Source: Propionibacteriales bacterium (GTDB lineage Bacteria > Actinomycetota > Actinomycetes > Propionibacteriales > Nocardioidaceae). Taken from it: DNA of 64,000 bases. The notes under the pieces are model-generated. The model was not told the origin of the DNA. It did not search any database and worked only from the letters and a program-made list of their open reading frames with translations. The stretch is from positions 1 through 64,000 of the forward strand of contig JAPLCC010000001.1 in the NCBI GenBank assembly GCA_026392415.1, in the 5' to 3' direction. Of the stretch, positions 25,343 to 33,998 are shown in pieces; within the stretch, counting starts at the first letter, position 1, and each line of letters starts with the position of its first letter. Both the position numbers and the translations under genes were made by a program.

Positions 25343-27564
25343 GTAGCGCCATGGTGTTCGCCCGGGTCTATCCGCCGCGGCCGCTGCAGCCCGAAGCGTT
25401 GGAAGCATTGCTGCTGCGACTGGCATCGGATCCCACCAGCGCTGCGGTAGTGCTGGAAGCCCGCGCCATTCGCACCGAAAGCGGGGAGAGCACAATCAGC
25501 TACTGGCTTGGCTCGAGCGGCGAGCACCTGCGCTGGCTACGCCGAACCGCTCACGACTTGCTGCCGGGCCTGCTCGTCGACACCGAGGCCACCGGCCGGT
25601 TCCGGGTCAACCATGCGGCCAGACTCGACCTGCACCCTCCCGGCCTAGCGTTGGCAGCAGACCGCCCCGAGCATGTCGCCACCGCGATCTTGTCAGCCCT
25701 CAACCAGCAACTCTTGCCGGACGAGTCGCTTGCCCTGCAACTGCTGTTCGGTCCTCGTCGAACTCCGCAGCACCGACGCCGCAACCTGATCGACCCCGGC
25801 CAGCCGTGGTGGTCCGTCATCGCCCACGGCACCAACGACGCACCGACCACGCTCGTCAAGCAGCATGATCAGCGCATCCTGCAGGCCGGGATCGCAACAT
25901 GCGTCCGTATCGGGGTTGCCACGGACGATCGTGCTCACCCAGATCGCTACCAACGCCTCCTCACGGGGCTCCTTGGTGGGCTCTCCACGGCAAAGGCACC
26001 TGGCACGTTCATGCGTCTACGGCGCGAGCAGCCCACTCGCCTCGACAACGCCCACCTGCCCAGGGGCTGGCGCACGGCACCCGCGGTAGCTGAACTCGTC
26101 GGTCTAACCGCCTGGCCGCTCGGCGACGCCGACCTACCGGGTCTACCGCCGATGCATCCCAAGTTGCTGCCGCCAAGTCAGGCGATCCGCGCAGGCAACG
26201 ATGCGAGTCGCATCCTCGGGATGTCCGGTGTGCCAGGTAGCAACGACCCCATTCCCCTATCTGCCAAGGATTCGCTGTTCCATCTGGTCGCGACCGGCCC
26301 GACCGGCTCCGGAAAGTCCACCGCGCTGCTCCACCTGATCCGCGCTGACATCCACGCTGGACGGCCCGTCCTCGTGATCGATCCCAAGCGCCAACTCATC
26401 GACGACGTACTCGAGCGAGCTATCCCTGAGGAACGTATCGATGACGTAGTCATCCTCGACCTCGATCCCCGCGCCAACCTCGTACCCGGCTTCAATCCAC
26501 TCGATGTCGGCACCGGTTCACGCGGCCGTGATCCCGATGTGGTCGTGGACGGCCTGCTCGCGGTGTTCGCCGCCGTCTTCGCCGACGGCTGGGGACCTCG
26601 AACCCAGGACATCACCCACTCAGGGCTGCTCAGCCTGGCCCGAAGCAACCAGCGGCGCGCGGCCGCTGGTGCGGATCCGCACACGCTGCTCGACCTGCCC
26701 CGGCTGTTCGTCGATGCGACCTTCCGCCGCTCGGTCATCGGGCACGACGCACACGACCCCGGCCTGGCCACGTTCTGGGCTTGGTACAACTCACTGACCC
26801 CGCAGGCCCAAGCAGCAGCGCTCGCTGCGCCGGCCAACAAGTGGCGGCAGTACCTACTGCGGCCCAGCATCCGCCGAGTCCTTGGTCAGCCGAGCCCCCG
26901 TTTCCGGATTCGTGACCTCTTCAGGCAGCAGAAGATTGTGCTTGCCCCACTCAACGAGTCCCTCATCGGACCGATCACAGCCCAACTCGTCGGTGGCCTC
27001 CTGGTTGCAGAAGCGTGGGCAGCCACGCTCGAACGTGCCGCCGAAACCAACCCCGCGCTCAGGCCAGGCTCGATCTGGATCGACGAAGCGCAGAACTACA
27101 CCCACCTGCCGACCTCGCTCGATGACGCCCTCGCGGCCAGCCGCTCCCTCGGCGTTTCTTGGAACCTCGCCCATCAATTCAGGTCGCAGTGGCCAGCGTC
27201 CATGGCAGCAGCGGTCGACTCCAACGCCCGCAACAAGCTCGTCTTCGCCGCCACTGACCCCAAGGACGCCGCTGCCTTCGCACGCTTCGTTCCCCAGCTG
27301 GAACCGACCGACTTCCTCACCCTCCCGTCTTTCACGGCTTACGCAACGGTCATGCACAGCGGCGCCCAGCAGCCGTGGTGCACCGTGCGCACCCTGCCGC
27401 CTCCAGCCCCGAGCGGCCTGGCGGCTGAGATCCGGCGGACGTCGATCAACAACTACGGCGGCAGCCCACCCGCGCCTCCCGAATCGCACGCGGCGGCGAC
27501 GGCTGACTCCCCCGGCCTCGATGCACCGGTCGGCCGCAAGCCACGCCCGAGGCCCAGCTCATGA
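25339..27564 (+). CDS. Type IV coupling (VirD4/TraG-like) DNA translocation ATPase
   Basis: 741 aa. Walker A GPTGSGKST at about residues 319-327 and the Walker B-like block IWIDEAQNY at about 578-586 place it among conjugative coupling/FtsK-HerA ATPases. The first 300 residues form an actinobacterial-type N-terminal domain without membrane segments, so it presumably relies on the small membrane proteins encoded upstream. The C-terminal tail is Pro/Ala-rich and disordered. Such proteins pump DNA between cells or deliver it to a transfer channel. ATGA overlaps on both sides show tight coupling. Confidence 0.85.
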   Translation: MSSAMVFARVYPPRPLQPEALEALLLRLASDPTSAAVVLEARAIRTESGESTISYWLGSSGEHLRWLRRTAHDLLPGLLVDTEATGRFRVNHAARLDLHPPGLALAADRPEHVATAILSALNQQLLPDESLALQLLFGPRRTPQHRRRNLIDPGQPWWSVIAHGTNDAPTTLVKQHDQRILQAGIATCVRIGVATDDRAHPDRYQRLLTGLLGGLSTAKAPGTFMRLRREQPTRLDNAHLPRGWRTAPAVAELVGLTAWPLGDADLPGLPPMHPKLLPPSQAIRAGNDASRILGMSGVPGSNDPIPLSAKDSLFHLVATGPTGSGKSTALLHLIRADIHAGRPVLVIDPKRQLIDDVLERAIPEERIDDVVILDLDPRANLVPGFNPLDVGTGSRGRDPDVVVDGLLAVFAAVFADGWGPRTQDITHSGLLSLARSNQRRAAAGADPHTLLDLPRLFVDATFRRSVIGHDAHDPGLATFWAWYNSLTPQAQAAALAAPANKWRQYLLRPSIRRVLGQPSPRFRIRDLFRQQKIVLAPLNESLIGPITAQLVGGLLVAEAWAATLERAAETNPALRPGSIWIDEAQNYTHLPTSLDDALAASRSLGVSWNLAHQFRSQWPASMAAAVDSNARNKLVFAATDPKDAAAFARFVPQLEPTDFLTLPSFTAYATVMHSGAQQPWCTVRTLPPPAPSGLAAEIRRTSINNYGGSPPAPPESHAAATADSPGLDAPVGRKPRPRPSS

Positions 27565-27746
27565 CTGCCACCACCCTGGACCGACCCTGGCGTTTCATGA
27601 CTCGACGTTTCGGTCGTCTCGTCGCGACCTCGACAACTCCTCGTTTCCGCTGGTCACCGGCCCGTTCGCGTCACTTCCGGGATGGGACTGACCCCGCACC
27701 GCGGGGCCACCAATCAGGCGCGGCCACAGCCAGGAACATCCGATGA
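27561..27746 (+). CDS. Short basic protein bridging two coupled genes
   Basis: 61 aa. It starts in an ATGA overlap with the ATPase stop and ends in an ATGA overlap with the next start, exactly filling the gap. It is Arg-rich (TTLDRPWRFMTRRFGR) with no recognisable domain. The double overlap is the only evidence that it is translated; it could also act merely to carry ribosomes through. Confidence 0.45.
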   Translation: MTATTLDRPWRFMTRRFGRLVATSTTPRFRWSPARSRHFRDGTDPAPRGHQSGAATARNIR

Positions 27747-28624
27747 ACGCTCATCTCGTAGCCCAGTTGCTCGACCAGGTCGATGAGCGCGACCTGGCCA
27801 TCCTGCGAAGCCTCGAACGGTTCAGGCTCCTCACCACCAGGCACATCGAGCAGCTGCACTTCGCCGGCCACGCCAGCCGACTGGCAGGAGCCCGCGCCTG
27901 CACCCGCACACTGCAGCGTTTGTACGGCCTCGGCTTCATCGCTCCACTGACGCGGCGCATCGGCGGCGTCCGCAAGGGCTCAGCCAGCTACGTCTGGCAC
28001 CTCGCGGCAACCGGCGAGCGCCTGCTCCACGTCCAAGACGGCCGCGCCAGCCGCCGCCGCTACGTCGAGCCCGGCTTGACCTTCCTCAACCACACCCTGG
28101 CCGTCACCGACCTCGCCATCGGAATACTCACGGCTGCCCGCAACCACAGCGGCCTGGCGGTCGAACAGCTCATCACCGAACCGGCCAACTGGCGCCGCTA
28201 CCTCGGCCCTCACGGCGAGACCGCATGGCTCAAGCCCGACCTTCACGTGATCACGTCGAGTGTCAATCCCGGCGACATAGGGGCTGCCCACGCGGCCGAG
28301 TCCTGGGAGGAGCATGCGTTCCTCGAGGTCGACCTTGGCACCGAGCACCTCCCGCGCATCCAGGCCAAGTGCCGCGCCTACGCCGCCTACTACGCCACCG
28401 GCGCCTACCAAGCCGAGCACCACCTGTTCCCGGCCGTGGTGTGGCTCAGTGCCGACACGAACCGCAGACGAGCCCTCCGAGCGGCCATTTCGGCCGCTCC
28501 CGGCCTTCCAGCGCTCTTCCGCGTCACCAGCCCGCGGGCCTACGTCACGAGCCTCCTCAGCGGCGACGGCGATCCGAACAGCAACCAATCCTCAGGTGGG
28601 CAGAACGGAGGTACTCCCTCATGA
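27743..28624 (+). CDS. Replication-relaxation family protein
   Basis: 293 aa. The N-terminal winged helix (DLAILRSLERFRLLTTRHIEQL), followed by LQRLYGLGFIAPLTRRIGG and LAATGERLL, is the signature of the replication-relaxation family found on actinobacterial plasmids and conjugative elements. The C-terminal part carries LKPDLHV and FLEVDLGTEHL, resembling a nuclease-like or DNA-interaction fold. It is thought to help plasmid DNA relaxation and replication. With no relaxase in the element, this protein is the best candidate for initiating DNA processing. Confidence 0.8.
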   Translation: MNAHLVAQLLDQVDERDLAILRSLERFRLLTTRHIEQLHFAGHASRLAGARACTRTLQRLYGLGFIAPLTRRIGGVRKGSASYVWHLAATGERLLHVQDGRASRRRYVEPGLTFLNHTLAVTDLAIGILTAARNHSGLAVEQLITEPANWRRYLGPHGETAWLKPDLHVITSSVNPGDIGAAHAAESWEEHAFLEVDLGTEHLPRIQAKCRAYAAYYATGAYQAEHHLFPAVVWLSADTNRRRALRAAISAAPGLPALFRVTSPRAYVTSLLSGDGDPNSNQSSGGQNGGTPS

Positions 28625-29139
28625 ACCACGAACCCCATCCATCCAACAACCCCGACCGTTACCAACCCAGGCACCGCGTTGACCACGAACTCGAAGCAGC
28701 CGAAATGGGCCAGGCTCCGTACGACGCGGACAGCGACAACTACATCCGCCACGTCGTCGAGCACGCTCCCACCGCCGAGGTCGGAGCGCTCATCGCCCGG
28801 CTCTACCGCAGGCACGGCAGTCCGTTCGCGGCGTACCTCACGCTCGACAGCGTAAACGCCTACTTCCGAGACAACGGAGACGGACCGATGGCCGATCAAA
28901 CCAACCAGCTTGAGACCGACTTCAAGGACGCCTACTACGGCCACTTCCCCGACCGAGAAGCACTCGTCGACGACACCATCGCGTCCTTCGACTGGGGTAG
29001 CGAAGCCGACCGGCTCCTGGACGGCCACGTCCAGCTCAGCCAGTTCCTCGTCTTCGACCGCAGCGCCATCTACGAGTTCGCCAGCGACCACTACGAAGTC
29101 ATCCATACCGACGAGGGGCTGTATGTGTTCTGGCGCTGA
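28621..29139 (+). CDS. Soluble element protein, possibly ArdA-like antirestriction
   Basis: 172 aa, ATGA overlap with the preceding gene. It is acidic overall. The stretch LETDFKDAYYGHFPDREALVDD and the ending SDHYEVIHTDEGLYVFWR resemble the C-terminal half of ArdA DNA-mimic antirestriction proteins, but the usual ArdA N-terminus is absent. An antirestriction role would suit a transferable element. The call is tentative. Confidence 0.5.
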   Translation: MNHEPHPSNNPDRYQPRHRVDHELEAAEMGQAPYDADSDNYIRHVVEHAPTAEVGALIARLYRRHGSPFAAYLTLDSVNAYFRDNGDGPMADQTNQLETDFKDAYYGHFPDREALVDDTIASFDWGSEADRLLDGHVQLSQFLVFDRSAIYEFASDHYEVIHTDEGLYVFWR

Positions 29140-29368
29140 CGAACCACAAGCGCTCACGCCAACTGATGCGAATTCCGCATCAACCCGCGCACCCCCGTCG
29201 AATGTCCGTTTCCGCAGGTCAACCGCCCAGTTCGCACTGGATTTCAGCGCCGACCTGAGCGTCAATGTCAACGGTCCGAACGCCCACCGGCGCCCCGTTC
29301 CGGGGTCCCGCCGGACAGAGCGCGGACCGCGCCACCCCAACCCGAATCAGAAAGGAGGCATCAAGCCT

Positions 29369-29761
29369 ATGAACGAACAAACCCCAACCACCACACCCGC
29401 CGAAATACCGGCGACCGAAACCATCGAGCAGCAGCGCTACAAGACCATCGCGGTCCGCGTGGAAGAGCATCTCCACTCCCAGCTGCAGTTCATATCTCAA
29501 CTCAGCGGCACCACCATCACCGACGAGATCCGCAGCGCCATCGAGCACCGCATCAGCAACGCTCAAGAAGATCCCGACCTTCTCGCTCGCGCACAGAAGG
29601 CACGGCAGGAAATCGAACGAGAGGCCGCTGCCCGAAGCGCCGCCATTGTCGGCTTCATTGGGCAGAGCGCTGCGGCTGCCTCCGTAGTCAAGCCACCCCA
29701 GTCCACCACCCGATCGCGGCGACCCTCCAAGCCTGCAAGCGGCCAGGACCAACGTCCATGA
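29369..29761 (+). CDS. Small ribbon-helix-helix-type DNA-binding protein
   Basis: 130 aa. ATG 29369 is chosen for the strong AAAGGAGG 10 bases upstream; an upstream in-frame ATG at 29123 is possible. The pattern YKTIAVRVEEHLHSQLQFI followed by SGTTITDEIRSAIEHRI is a ribbon-helix-helix fold of the kind used by plasmid MobC/ParG-like proteins. The C-terminal tail is Ser/Pro/Arg-rich. It probably binds an origin or operator of the element. Its stop overlaps the dead-resolvase start (ATGA). Confidence 0.65.
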   Translation: MNEQTPTTTPAEIPATETIEQQRYKTIAVRVEEHLHSQLQFISQLSGTTITDEIRSAIEHRISNAQEDPDLLARAQKARQEIEREAAARSAAIVGFIGQSAAAASVVKPPQSTTRSRRPSKPASGQDQRP

Positions 29762-30177
29762 CGAGCACCCACAGCGCGGGGCCACGGCCAAAGGCCGTCA
29801 TCTACGCCCGGGCCGCGGGGACGACGCGCGAAGACTCTGGTGCTGCAGCAACCCAACTAGTGGCCTGCCGAACCCTCGCAGCGCTCCTCGGCGTTGAGGT
29901 CTGTCGAGAGTTCGTGGACATCAATGAGTCCAGTGCGCCCCTCGGTAGGCCGGGTTTTCGAGCGCTCCTTGCGTTCACCGCGGGTCATCCGATCCGCTAT
30001 GTCCTCTGCGCCGACCTCGCACAACTGTCAGCTGACCACGTCACGTCTATGGAAGTACTGCTGCGCCTGCACAAGCGAGGCGCCCAGGTGGCACTTGCCG
30101 CTACAGAAGCCGTGATCGAGATCCATGTCGGCAATCCGCCCGCTATGCCCGAGGATGACAAGGAGGCGGCGGCATAA
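29758..30177 (+). CDS. Catalytically dead resolvase-domain protein
   Basis: 139 aa. It aligns by eye to the N-terminal resolvase domain of the recombinase encoded immediately downstream: KAVIYARAAG corresponds to QALIYVRVST, and the strand YVLCADLAQLSAD to YVIVHKLDRLARS. The catalytic Ser is replaced by Ala and the active-site Arg residues of DRLAR are gone. It keeps the fold but cannot cut DNA. It is coupled to both neighbours (ATGA before, TAATG after). I infer a regulatory partner of the recombinase, for example a directionality or dimer-blocking factor. Confidence 0.7.
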   Translation: MTSTHSAGPRPKAVIYARAAGTTREDSGAAATQLVACRTLAALLGVEVCREFVDINESSAPLGRPGFRALLAFTAGHPIRYVLCADLAQLSADHVTSMEVLLRLHKRGAQVALAATEAVIEIHVGNPPAMPEDDKEAAA

Positions 30178-32033
30178 TGACCCGCTCGACAGCCGGCGAC
30201 CACGAGACGGCACCCGTCCAGGCTCTCATCTACGTGCGAGTCTCGACAGCTCGCCAGGCCACCAAGAACGGCGAGGCCGAGGGATACTCCATCCCGGCTC
30301 AACGCGAGGCCTGCCTGCGCAAAGCCCGCGAGCTCGGCGCGGTCGTCATCGAGGAGTTCAAGGACGCCGGCGCCTCGGCCCGTTCGGCCGACCGCGACGG
30401 CCTCCAAGCCCTATTGGAACGAGTCAGGGCAGGCGGCATCGCCTACGTCATCGTCCACAAGCTCGACCGGCTGGCCCGCTCGCGAATCGACGACGCAGAG
30501 ATCGCAACGATCTTGACCTTGGCAGGCACCACGCTGGTGTCAACCAGCGAACAGATCGACGACACACCCTCAGGCAATTTGCTGCACGGCATCATGGCTG
30601 CAATCGCCGAGCACTACTCCAAGAACCTGTCCCACGAGGCCAAGAAGGGCATGGCCGAGAAGGTCCGCCGTGGCGGTACCAACGGAGTCGCACCCCTCGG
30701 ATACCTCAACGTCATGGAGAAGCTGAACGGCGTCGAAGTTCGGACCATCGCGATCGACCCGGACCGTGCCCATCACGTTCGCTGGATCTTCGACCAGTAC
30801 GCCACCGGCGACTGGTCGATCGCCAGCCTGAGAGAAGCACTCGAACAACGCGGCTTAAAGTCCCGGACAACCAGAAAGCACGTCGGCGGGCCTATCAACA
30901 GCAGCCAACTCCACCGCATTCTGAGCAACCCGTACTACAAAGGCCAGATTCGATTCAACGACGTCCTCTACCCAGGCACCCACGAACCCCTCGTCGACGA
31001 CACGCTCTGGCAACGCGTGCAGCACATCCTTGCTAACCGTCGCATCGCCGGCGACCGCTCCTGGCGCCGCACCCACTATTTGAAGTCGCCGACCTTCACC
31101 TGCCGCCGCTGTGGCAGCCGCCTCGGCTACACCACAGCCAAGGGCCGAGGGGGCGAATACGACTACTTCTACTGCGTCGGACGCAACAACAGGCGCACCG
31201 ACTGCGACCTACCCCACCTCAGCGTCCCCGAGGTCGAGGACGCTGTCGTGCGCGAGTGGGCACGCGTTCGCTTCACGCCAGAACAGATTGCTGAGTTCAG
31301 CCAAGCGGCCCGCGACAGCCTGCGCCTCTCAGCCGAATCCAGCAGCCGCCTCATCGTTGACCAACGCCGGCGCCTGGCAGAGCTGGAGCGCCACCAACAG
31401 AAACTCCTCGACGCCTACATGGCCGATGCGTTGCCCGTCGACGTGCTGAAGGCCCGCCAGACCAGCACCGCCATGGAGATCGCAGACGCAAAGCGCCTCG
31501 TCGAGAACGCCCAGACCACCAGCGACGACCTGTTCGCCCGGCTCGACCAGGTCATCGAGTTGCTCACCCACGCACGGCGCCTCTACGAGATCGCCGATGA
31601 CGAAGCCCGCGGCATCCTGAACAGCGCCGTCTTCACCGGGTTCGTCATCGACATCGAAGACGACGACGCCACCCGGACAGCGCTCGTCGCCAATGCGCCG
31701 CTGACGCCAATCGTGGACGCCGTCCTCGCTTCGGGCGCAAACGAAGAAACCCCCGGCGAGCGTTCGCTCGACGAGGGTTTCAACGTGAATCACTTGGCGG
31801 TGGCGGTGGGATTTGAACCCACGGTGGGTTTGACCCCACACAACATTTCGAGTGTTGCACCTTCGGCCGCTCGGACACGCCACCGCCGGAGAGGTTACCG
31901 GAGCAGTGCGGGGGTGCTGAAATCCGGCCCCATCAGCTCGAAGGTCAGCGCTGGACGTTGCGGTGGGCCGGGCGAACCGCCGGTTCGAGGTAGGCGCCGC
32001 TCCGGCTGCCGCCGGCGGTCCACACAGCGTTGA
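30177..32033 (+). CDS. Large serine recombinase (integrase) with tRNA-derived C-terminal tail
   Basis: 618 aa as read. The resolvase domain has its nucleophile at Ser23 (YVRVSTARQ) and DRLARSRID. The recombinase domain lies at about 170-290 (GYLNVMEKLNG, DPDRAHHVRWIFDQYATGD). A zinc ribbon uses Cys309, 312, 333 and 343. A coiled coil at about 390-470 follows. From about residue 540 the frame enters the antisense strand of tRNA-Ser (AVAVGFEPTVG) and ends inside the next chromosomal gene, so the last ~78 residues are host-derived. It would catalyse integration and excision of the element. ATG overlaps the upstream stop; AAGGAGG precedes it. Confidence 0.9.
   Translation: MTRSTAGDHETAPVQALIYVRVSTARQATKNGEAEGYSIPAQREACLRKARELGAVVIEEFKDAGASARSADRDGLQALLERVRAGGIAYVIVHKLDRLARSRIDDAEIATILTLAGTTLVSTSEQIDDTPSGNLLHGIMAAIAEHYSKNLSHEAKKGMAEKVRRGGTNGVAPLGYLNVMEKLNGVEVRTIAIDPDRAHHVRWIFDQYATGDWSIASLREALEQRGLKSRTTRKHVGGPINSSQLHRILSNPYYKGQIRFNDVLYPGTHEPLVDDTLWQRVQHILANRRIAGDRSWRRTHYLKSPTFTCRRCGSRLGYTTAKGRGGEYDYFYCVGRNNRRTDCDLPHLSVPEVEDAVVREWARVRFTPEQIAEFSQAARDSLRLSAESSSRLIVDQRRRLAELERHQQKLLDAYMADALPVDVLKARQTSTAMEIADAKRLVENAQTTSDDLFARLDQVIELLTHARRLYEIADDEARGILNSAVFTGFVIDIEDDDATRTALVANAPLTPIVDAVLASGANEETPGERSLDEGFNVNHLAVAVGFEPTVGLTPHNISSVAPSAARTRHRRRGYRSSAGVLKSGPISSKVSAGRCGGPGEPPVRGRRRSGCRRRSTQR
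31795..31884 (-). tRNA. tRNA-Ser (CGA)
   Basis: 90 nt including an encoded CCA. Acceptor stem GGTGGCG/CGCCACC, long variable arm as in class II tRNAs, T-loop GTTCAAATC, and anticodon loop CTCGAAA with anticodon CGA (31848-31850). It is intact and is the attachment site of the element whose recombinase gene overlaps it antisense. Confidence 0.95.
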
Positions 32034-32595
32034 TCGACCGCTCGAAGATGTAGGAACCCGAGGCCCCTTCACGGGCGATCAGCTTGATGGTGTGACTACC
32101 GGCGCTGACCGGAACCACCGCCGTGACCGAGCCCGCGAGCTCGTTGTGATCCGAGAGGAGCGTGTCGAGGACGTGGCGGCCCTGAACGATCTTGCCGTCC
32201 ACCTTGATCGCGTACTCCAGGTAGCCGTCGCTGCCCAGGCTGTTGTCGGGCTGGGCGTACAGGTCTGCCGTGATGAAGAGGTATCCGGCCCGCACGGTGA
32301 ACGTCTTGCTCACGATGGCCACCCAGTTCGGCGACGTGAAGTCGTTCAACTCGGTTCCGGGCGTCACACCTGCGGTGGCGGCGAAGATGCGGGACTCGTC
32401 CTTGATGTCGGCGCCGCTGAGCGAGTTGTTCTTGATGTCGGCGCCGCTCACGGTGCCGTCCTTGATCTGGGCGCCGGTGATCAGTGCGCCGGCGACGGCG
32501 CCGCCCGTCGTGCCCAGGATCAGGGTGACGAGCAGGAGTGCGAGCGCGAGGGGTGAGAGTCGGCCGACGGCGCGACCGAGGTCGGGAGCATGCAT
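31945..32595 (-). CDS. Membrane-anchored or secreted protein of unknown function
   Basis: 216 aa. The ATG is preceded by AAGGAGA. One N-terminal hydrophobic segment (about 15-40) precedes short repeats ITGAQIKDGTVSGADIKNNS, a motif common in actinobacterial surface proteins. A beta-sandwich-like domain follows (VTAVVPVSAGSHTIKLIARE). Role unknown. Its 3' end overlaps the recombinase read-through tail on the opposite strand, marking the first chromosomal gene after the element. Confidence 0.7.
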   Translation of the reverse strand: MHAPDLGRAVGRLSPLALALLLVTLILGTTGGAVAGALITGAQIKDGTVSGADIKNNSLSGADIKDESRIFAATAGVTPGTELNDFTSPNWVAIVSKTFTVRAGYLFITADLYAQPDNSLGSDGYLEYAIKVDGKIVQGRHVLDTLLSDHNELAGSVTAVVPVSAGSHTIKLIAREGASGSYIFERSINAVWTAGGSRSGAYLEPAVRPAHRNVQR

Positions 32596-32702
32596 GACGG
32601 TTCTCCTTGGGGGTGGGAGCGGGGGGAGGGAGATCCCGGCTCGATCATTCACCTCTCCCCGGTCCTGCAAAAGACCTTTCCCGGCGCCGGAAGGCAAAGA
32701 AA

Positions 32703-32715
32703 GCAACGTGGTTGC
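32703..32715. promoter_or_regulatory. Inverted repeat GCAAC-N3-GTTGC before the GAF regulator
   Basis: Lies about 55 bases upstream of the regulator start. The same half-site recurs in the palindrome upstream of the aldehyde dehydrogenase gene (34097-34110), suggesting one regulator controls both. Confidence 0.4.
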
Positions 32716-32769
32716 AACGTTCTCCGGGCATCGTCGAGGCACGAGACGCTGGTCACATGAGGGAGGACG

Positions 32770-33993
32770 ATGTCTACTGAAGTCATGACAAGGGACGCCG
32801 AACCCGCCGCCCGGATGCGGGCCGAGGTAGCGGCTTCCTGGGAGCGCTCGGCCGCCGCAGGCGTCGACATCACCCAACTCGAGGCGCCCATCGCCCTCGA
32901 CACCCCTGACCTGCGCGGTCGCCGCGAGGCGCACCCGCTCGCCCGGGTCTTCCCGCTGCTCGACGACGTCCTGGGCAACGAGGTGCGTGACTGCGGCGCG
33001 GTGATGGCGCTCGCCGATCACGAGGGCACGCTGCTCTGGGTCTGCGGCACACCCGACAAGCTGCGCCAGGCCGAGCGGATCGGTTTCGTCGAGGGCAGCA
33101 ACTGGGACGAACGGCTCGCCGGCACCAACGCGCCCGGACTTGCTCTGGCCACGGGCCGCGACGCGTTCATCACCCGCGACGAGCACTTCCGGTCCTCGGT
33201 GCGGTCGTGGAGCTGTGCCGCCACCCCGATCCACGACCCGGCCACCAGCCAGATCCTCGGCGTCCTCGACGTCACCGGTGGCGACGCGATCGTCGTACCG
33301 CAGACCATGGCGATGGTGCGGGCCGCTGCCCGGATGGCCGAGGCCGAGCTCGCACGACTGCTCCCCCCGCCGCCGACCCCGGAGCGTGCCACCGGGCTCC
33401 GCCTCGTCCTCGAGCTGCTCGGCCACAACGAAGCGCTGGTCACCGTCGACGACGGACGCGGCAAGATCAGCCAGTTGCGGCTTTCGCGGCGGCACAGCGA
33501 GATCGTCGCGCTGCTGGCCGCCTACCCGGCCGGCCTCAGCGGCGACGAGCTGGCCGTGATGCTCTACGAGGAGGACGGCGGTACGTCGACCCTGCGCGCC
33601 GAGCTCAACCGGCTCCGCGGCCTGCTCGGCGACGACCTCCTCGCCTCCCGGCCCTACCGGCTCACCGCCCCTGTCGCGGGCGACTGGCTCGCCGTCGAGG
33701 CCCAGCTCGCAGCCGGCGACCTGCGCGCCGCGATGCGTGGGTACGGCGGCCCAGTGCTTCCGCGCTCGACCGCACCCGGCGTCGTCCGGCTGCGCGACGG
33801 GCTGGCCGCATCCCTGCGACAGGCCCTGCTCCGCTCGCAGGCGCCCGAACTGATGTCGGCCTGGACCCGCTCGGGTTGGGGGCGCGACGACTACGACATG
33901 TGGCTCGCCCAGCGAGCCGTCGTTGCGCCGACGTCGCCGATGCGCGCCCTCGTCGAGGGGCAGCTGGCCCGCCTCGACAGCGATCTCGCCTGA
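32770..33993 (+). CDS. GAF-domain transcriptional regulator
   Basis: 407 aa; ATG preceded by GGGAGG. A GAF sensor domain spans about residues 50-190 ([27 protein letters not shown]), like the N-terminus of AcoR-type activators. There is no sigma-54 ATPase domain. Instead the C-terminal part has a winged helix ([31 protein letters not shown]). Homologous regulators sit beside aldehyde dehydrogenase genes in actinobacteria and sense alcohols, aldehydes or acetoin. Here it is 176 bp upstream of such a gene, which it very likely activates. Confidence 0.8.
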   Translation: MSTEVMTRDAEPAARMRAEVAASWERSAAAGVDITQLEAPIALDTPDLRGRREAHPLARVFPLLDDVLGNEVRDCGAVMALADHEGTLLWVCGTPDKLRQAERIGFVEGSNWDERLAGTNAPGLALATGRDAFITRDEHFRSSVRSWSCAATPIHDPATSQILGVLDVTGGDAIVVPQTMAMVRAAARMAEAELARLLPPPPTPERATGLRLVLELLGHNEALVTVDDGRGKISQLRLSRRHSEIVALLAAYPAGLSGDELAVMLYEEDGGTSTLRAELNRLRGLLGDDLLASRPYRLTAPVAGDWLAVEAQLAAGDLRAAMRGYGGPVLPRSTAPGVVRLRDGLAASLRQALLRSQAPELMSAWTRSGWGRDDYDMWLAQRAVVAPTSPMRALVEGQLARLDSDLA

Positions 33994-33998
33994 GGGGT

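Larger units (their letters stand above)
22800..31800 (+). mobile_element. Integrated element at tRNA-Ser(CGA) with serine recombinase and DNA-transfer genes
   Basis: One co-oriented run of genes with many ATGA/TGATG overlaps: small proteins, MT-A70 methyltransferase, coupling-type ATPase, replication-relaxation protein, small DNA-binding protein, dead resolvase and serine recombinase. It ends exactly at the 3' end of an intact tRNA-Ser. The right border is firm. The left border is placed before 22927 because coding direction and style change there; no long tRNA-derived repeat was seen, as expected for serine recombinases with very short cores. The element could extend further left. No relaxase or full type IV secretion set is present. 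Confidence 0.65.

Noticed and set aside
1..31794. A second, truncated copy of the tRNA-Ser 3' end marking the far attachment site
   Set aside because: None found by eye; serine recombinases need only very short core identity, so the left end cannot be placed this way.
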